Source of the DNA: Streptomyces sp. ISL-66
GTDB lineage: Bacteria; Actinomycetota; Actinomycetes; Streptomycetales; Streptomycetaceae
Assembly: GCF_018614135.1 (NCBI RefSeq)
Contig: NZ_JAGGOW010000057.1
Location: forward strand, 1 to 45,410
DNA length: 45,410 nt
Direction of reading: 5' to 3'
Part shown: in pieces, positions 41,832 through 45,410 of the stretch
Position numbering within the stretch: the first letter of the stretch is position 1
How the letters are laid out: each line of letters begins with the position of its first letter
The notes under the pieces: model-generated
The model's database searches: none
What the model saw: the letters and a program-made list of their open reading frames with translations, nothing else
What the model was told of the DNA's origin: nothing
Position numbers and translations under genes: made by a program

Positions 41832-43757
41832 ATGGCCCCCGTGACCGAACCCACCGAGCCCGTGACCGCGCTGCGCCGGCTCCTGGAGCTGCTCGCCGAG
41901 GGCGCACCCGTCGAGGACTTCGCCGGGCCCGGCGCGCGGGCCCGGCGCGCCGGGGCGGGCGCCGACGAACAGGCCCTCGTCGAGGAGGCCACCAGGGTCG
42001 CCCTGGACATTCGCCGCACCCTGGCCCAGCACCGCCGGCGCGAGGCCGAACTGACCGCCCTCTTCGACACGGCCGGCGACCTCGCGGCGCTGCGCGACCT
42101 CGACGCGGTGCTACGGGCCATCGTGCGCCGGGCCAGGACCTTGCTGGGCACGGACGTCGCCTACCTCACGCTCAACGACCCCGTCGTGGGCGATACGTTC
42201 ATGCGGGTCACCGACGGCTCCGTGTCCGCCGCCTTCCAGCAGCTGCGGCTCGGCATGGGCGAGGGCCTCGGCGGCCTGGTCGCCCAGACGGCGCGCCCCT
42301 ACGCCAGCGCCGACTACCGGGCCGACGGCCGCTTCCGGCACACCAGCACCATCGACTCCGGCGTGAGCGAGGAGGGCCTGCGGGGCATCCTCGGCGTCCC
42401 GCTGCGCGTCGCCTCCAGGGTCATCGGAGTGCTCTACGCGGCCGACCGGTCGGTGCGCGACTTCGCCCCCGACGCGGTCGCGCTGCTGTCCTCGCTCGCC
42501 GACCACGCCGCCGTCGCCATCGACGGCGCCCGGCTGCTGGAGGAGACGCGCACGGCCCTCGTCGAGCTCAACTCGGCCACCGAGACGGCGCATGCCCACA
42601 GCGAGGCCGTGCGGCTGGCGACCGAGACCCATGACCGGCTCACCGACCTGGTCCTGCGCGGCGGCGACGTCACCGACGTGGCCCGGGAGGTGGCCGCGCT
42701 GCTACGGGGCGGGCTGGTGGTGCACGACGCGGACGGCGCCGAGCTGGCCCGGGTCGCCACCGAGCCGATCGGCCCGCCCGCCCAGGGGGTGGCCGCCTCC
42801 CGGTCCGGCGGCCGGGCCGCTGCGGTGGACGGCGTATGGGTCTGCGCGGTCCTGGCCGGACCAGAACTCCTCGGCAGCATCGCGCTGACGGGACGGCCGG
42901 ACCTCTCGGACACCGACCGGCGGCTGTTCGAGCGCACCAGCCTGGTCACCGCGCTCCTCCTGCTGCTGCGCCGGTCGGTGGCGCACGCCGAGGACCGGGT
43001 CCGCGGCGAACTGCTCAGCGACCTGCTGACCCCGGAGAGCCCCGGACGGACCCGCGACAGCGGGAGCCAGACGATCCGGGCCCGCAAACTCGGCGTCAAC
43101 CTCGCGCGACCGCACTCCGTCCTGGTCCTGCACTCCGACGCTGCCCTGCGGCCCCGGCTTTCGACGGAGACGGCCCGCCGCGCCCGCGCCCTCGACGGTC
43201 TGGCCGGACTGCACGAAGGGCAGATCGTGCTCCTGGCCCCGGCCGAGCGGCCCGGGGAGCTCGCGCGGTCCCTGGCCACCGAACTGGGCAAGGCCCTGGG
43301 CGCACCCGTCACGGTGGGCTCCGCCGGGCCGGCCGGCCATCCGACCGGCCTGCCGGCCGTGTACGCGGAGGCCGTGCGCTGCCTGGAGGCGCTTCACTCC
43401 CTGGGCCACACCGGTTGCGGCGCGGCCCTCCCCGACCTGGGCTTCGTGGGCCTCCTGCTCGGCGACCACGGCGACGTCGGGGGTTACGTCCACCGGGTGC
43501 TCGGCCCGGTCATCAACTACGACGCCCAGCGCGGCACCGAGCTGGTCCACACCCTGCGGGCCTACTACACGCACGGCGCGAGCCTCTCCAAGGCCAAGGA
43601 CGCCCTGCACATCCACGTCAACACGGTCGTGCAGCGACTCGACCGGATCCGGCAACTACTGGGCGAGGACTGGAACTCCCCCGCCCGCGCCCTGGAACTC
43701 CAACTCGCCCTGCGCCTGCACCTCCTGACGACGTCCGGCCCGCCCTCACCGCGCTAA
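41832..43757 (+). CDS. GAF-PucR/CdaR-type transcriptional regulator
   Basis: This 641-residue regulator has a GAF sensory domain at about 75-235 (DLDAVLRAIVRRARTLLGTD, then LGVPLRVASRVIGVLYAADR). The middle region (about 250-520) is of the CdaR/PucR type. The C-terminal PucR helix-turn-helix is at about 570-630 (LRAYYTHGASLSKAKDALHI and HVNTVVQRLDRIRQLLG). Such proteins sense small ligands and often control the adjacent transport or catabolic gene, here the MHS symporter. ATG at 41832 has GAAGGG eight bases upstream; GTG at 41841 is possible. It is convergent with the response regulator, with only 14 bases between stops. Confidence 0.88.
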   Translation: MAPVTEPTEPVTALRRLLELLAEGAPVEDFAGPGARARRAGAGADEQALVEEATRVALDIRRTLAQHRRREAELTALFDTAGDLAALRDLDAVLRAIVRRARTLLGTDVAYLTLNDPVVGDTFMRVTDGSVSAAFQQLRLGMGEGLGGLVAQTARPYASADYRADGRFRHTSTIDSGVSEEGLRGILGVPLRVASRVIGVLYAADRSVRDFAPDAVALLSSLADHAAVAIDGARLLEETRTALVELNSATETAHAHSEAVRLATETHDRLTDLVLRGGDVTDVAREVAALLRGGLVVHDADGAELARVATEPIGPPAQGVAASRSGGRAAAVDGVWVCAVLAGPELLGSIALTGRPDLSDTDRRLFERTSLVTALLLLLRRSVAHAEDRVRGELLSDLLTPESPGRTRDSGSQTIRARKLGVNLARPHSVLVLHSDAALRPRLSTETARRARALDGLAGLHEGQIVLLAPAERPGELARSLATELGKALGAPVTVGSAGPAGHPTGLPAVYAEAVRCLEALHSLGHTGCGAALPDLGFVGLLLGDHGDVGGYVHRVLGPVINYDAQRGTELVHTLRAYYTHGASLSKAKDALHIHVNTVVQRLDRIRQLLGEDWNSPARALELQLALRLHLLTTSGPPSPR

Positions 43758-43771
43758 CCGCCCTCACCGCA

Positions 43772-44482
43772 CTAGGCCTGCGATCCCGGCGTCACCAGGC
43801 CGGTCTCGTAGGCCAGGACGACCGCCTGGGCTCGGTCGCGCAGGGCCAGCTTGGCGAAGATGCGGGCCACGTGGGTCTTCACCGTGGCCTCGCTGAGGGT
43901 GAACTCCCGGGCCAGCTCGGCGTTGGAGAGCCCGTGGCCCATGAGGGTGAGCACCTCCCGCTCGCGCGGGGTGAGGGCGTCCAGGTCGGGGTGGGGCGCC
44001 GGGGCCGAGGGTCCGCCGCGCGCGGCGGCCGCCGAGGCGCAGCGCTCCACCAGTCGGCGGGTGATCGACGGGGCGAGCAGCGCGTCTCCGGTGTCGACGA
44101 GCCGTACGGCGTTGGCGAGGTACTCCGGGGTGACGTCCTTGAGCAGGAACCCGCTGGCTCCTGCGGCCAGGGCGGCGTAGACGTACTGGTCGAGGTCGAA
44201 GGTGGTCAGCATGATCACCCGGCAGTCGGGCGCTTCGGCGAGGATCTGCCGGGCGGCCTCCAGCCCGTCCAGGCGGGGCATGCGTATGTCGAGCAGGACG
44301 ACGTCAGGGCGCAGGCGGCGCACCTGCGAGACGGCCTCCACCCCGTCGGCGGCCACTCCGACCACATCGATCCCCCGGGCCTTGAGGATCAGCCGGAAGC
44401 CGGTGCGGACCAGTTCCTGGTCATCGGCGATGACCACCCGGGGGCCGGGGGCCTGCTCGGCCAGTGTCGCGGGCGTGGTCAC
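43772..44482 (-). CDS. NarL/LuxR-type response regulator
   Basis: This 236-residue two-component regulator has a complete receiver: acidic pair in VVIADDQELVR, phospho-Asp in VVLLDIRMPRLDG, Thr in MLTTFD and Lys in GFLLKD. The C-terminal LuxR helix-turn-helix is LTPREREVLTLMGHGLSNAE and ATVKTHVARI. The interdomain linker is Ala/Pro-rich. GTG at 44482 overlaps the stop of the sensor kinase (44479), so the pair is co-translated. The target is not evident. Confidence 0.93.
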   Translation of the reverse strand: MTTPATLAEQAPGPRVVIADDQELVRTGFRLILKARGIDVVGVAADGVEAVSQVRRLRPDVVLLDIRMPRLDGLEAARQILAEAPDCRVIMLTTFDLDQYVYAALAAGASGFLLKDVTPEYLANAVRLVDTGDALLAPSITRRLVERCASAAAARGGPSAPAPHPDLDALTPREREVLTLMGHGLSNAELAREFTLSEATVKTHVARIFAKLALRDRAQAVVLAYETGLVTPGSQA

Positions 44483-45410
44483 GGTCGCTCCAGCGGGAGA
44501 CGGGCGCGTACCCGGTAGCCGCCGCCGAGGCGGCGCCGGGCGTCGAAGTCCCCTCCGTACACGGCGACTCGCTCGCGCAGGCCGACCAGCCCGCGCCCCG
44601 TGCCGTCCGCCCTGACCGTCCTGACCGCCCGCGCGGACGGTTCGCCCGTCGCACCGGAGCTGACGGACCGGCCGGGCGCGGCGGGTGCCGGTGCCCGGTC
44701 CCCCGAGAGCACGCTCGGCCCGCTGTTGAGCACCTCGACCCGCAGCGCGTGGTCCGCGTATCTCACCGTCACCTCGGCCTTCACCCCGTCCCCGTGTTTG
44801 AGTGCGTTGGTCAGCGCTTCCTGGATGATCCGGTAGGCGGTGACGTCGATCCCGGCCGGCAGCGGCCGTGGTTCGCCGGATATGCGTACCTCGACCGGCA
44901 GGCCGGCGAAGGCTATGCGGTCGATGAGCGGACTGAGCCGGCTCAGGCTCGGCTGCGGCGCCAGCTCCGTGATCGCCTCCAGGGCACCACTCCCGCTACC
45001 GCCTCCACCACCGCCCCTGCCACCGCGCCCATCGCCGTACGGCTCGTCCTTGCCGTCCTGCGCGGGCGCCAGCAGGCCCAGCAGGTGCCGCAGTTCGGTC
45101 ATGGTCCTGCGCCCGGCGTTCTCAACGGCGCCCATCGCGGCCGCCGCCTCCTGCGGCAGCGTGTCCAGCACCTCGCGGGCGGCGCCGGCCTGGACCACCA
45201 TCAGGCTGACGTTGTGGCTGACTATGTCGTGCAGTTCCGAGGCTATCCGGGCCCGCTCCGCGTCCACCGCGCTACGGGCCGCTGTCTCCCGCTCCCGCTC
45301 CAGCAGCCACCCGCGCTCCTCGATCGCCGCCCGGTGCGCGCGTCGCGCCCGTACGAGCGCGACGGCCAGCGCGCACGCGACGAGCACCGCCGCAGCCGCC
45401 GCGGCCGCCG
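44479..45410 (-). CDS. Sensor histidine kinase, HisKA_3 type (5' end outside window)
   Basis: This is the C-terminal part (about 310 residues visible) of a NarX/DesK-type kinase. A hydrophobic, Ala/Val-rich final membrane helix lies at the window edge. A charged signalling helix is followed by RIASELHDIVSHNVSLMVVQ, with the phospho-accepting His. ALTNALKHGDG and GRGLVGLRERVAVYGG are the N and G boxes of the ATPase. A long Gly-rich insert (about 40 residues including GDGRGGRGGGGGGSGSG) sits between the dimerisation and ATPase domains. The N-terminal sensor and start codon lie beyond 45410. Confidence 0.92.
   Translation of the reverse strand, partial: AAAAAAAVLVACALAVALVRARRAHRAAIEERGWLLERERETAARSAVDAERARIASELHDIVSHNVSLMVVQAGAAREVLDTLPQEAAAAMGAVENAGRRTMTELRHLLGLLAPAQDGKDEPYGDGRGGRGGGGGGSGSGALEAITELAPQPSLSRLSPLIDRIAFAGLPVEVRISGEPRPLPAGIDVTAYRIIQEALTNALKHGDGVKAEVTVRYADHALRVEVLNSGPSVLSGDRAPAPAAPGRSVSSGATGEPSARAVRTVRADGTGRGLVGLRERVAVYGGDFDARRRLGGGYRVRARLPLERP

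Noticed and set aside
41486..42151. Minus-strand frame of 221 aa across the MHS/PucR junction
   Set aside because: Contains the antisense of the ASGA repeats and no domain.

Overview
The window is very GC-rich, uses GTG and TTG starts freely, and packs its operons with 4-base ATGA/GTGA overlaps. Together with a SapB-type morphogenetic lanthipeptide cluster and an actinobacterial high-affinity [NiFe]-hydrogenase operon, this points to Streptomyces or a very close relative. The window looks chromosomal. I saw no rRNA, tRNA or CRISPR array, and mobile-element material survives only as degraded relics.

Layout. (1) 0.1-9.4 kb: a heptose/glycosyltransferase region with two GT9 heptosyltransferase-like enzymes, two GT4-like glycosyltransferases, a GmhA-type sedoheptulose-7-phosphate isomerase and a fused HldE-type kinase/adenylyltransferase. 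A convergent MFS exporter and an SDR are interleaved. (2) 9.4-14.8 kb: stress and signalling genes: two more SDRs, a hemerythrin-like protein, a PAS-PAS-GAF-PP2C phosphatase and a 60-residue membrane protein. (3) 15.0-22.2 kb: a complete ram/SapB-type cluster: ramR on the plus strand, convergent with ramC-ramS-ramA-ramB on the minus strand. The 44-aa precursor gene ramS was read by hand; its last 20 residues match the SapB core as I remember it, and the N-terminal end of the core carries two extra glycines. ramR carries the only TTA codon I found in an intact gene. (4) 22.3-23.8 kb: a graveyard holding a copy of a promoter/leader found again at 40.2 kb, an IS110-type transposase relic, and oxidoreductase and VOC fragments. 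(5) 23.8-39.5 kb: a small hydrophilic protein gene, then a 15-gene minus-strand hydrogenase locus reading hoxX - hhyS - hhyL - NifU-like - zinc-ribbon protein - two unknown proteins - maturation protease - 34-aa protein - hypA-B-F-C-D-E. (6) 39.5-40.3 kb: more relics. (7) 40.3-45.4 kb: an MHS-type metabolite/H+ symporter, a GAF-PucR regulator, and a convergent NarL-type two-component pair whose kinase runs off the window.

How the parts work together. The hydrogenase locus appears self-sufficient. HypA/B deliver nickel, HypE/F make cyanide, HoxX should make CO, HypC/D assemble the Fe(CN)2CO unit, and a dedicated protease trims the large subunit. The small subunit has the CxxD proximal-cluster motif of group 1h enzymes that scavenge atmospheric H2, an activity known from streptomycete spores. 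The neighbouring ram cluster makes the surfactant peptide used to raise aerial hyphae. Two developmental functions, aerial growth and dormancy energy supply, therefore lie side by side. The heptose region predicts an ADP-heptose-derived glycan or glycoconjugate in a Gram-positive organism.
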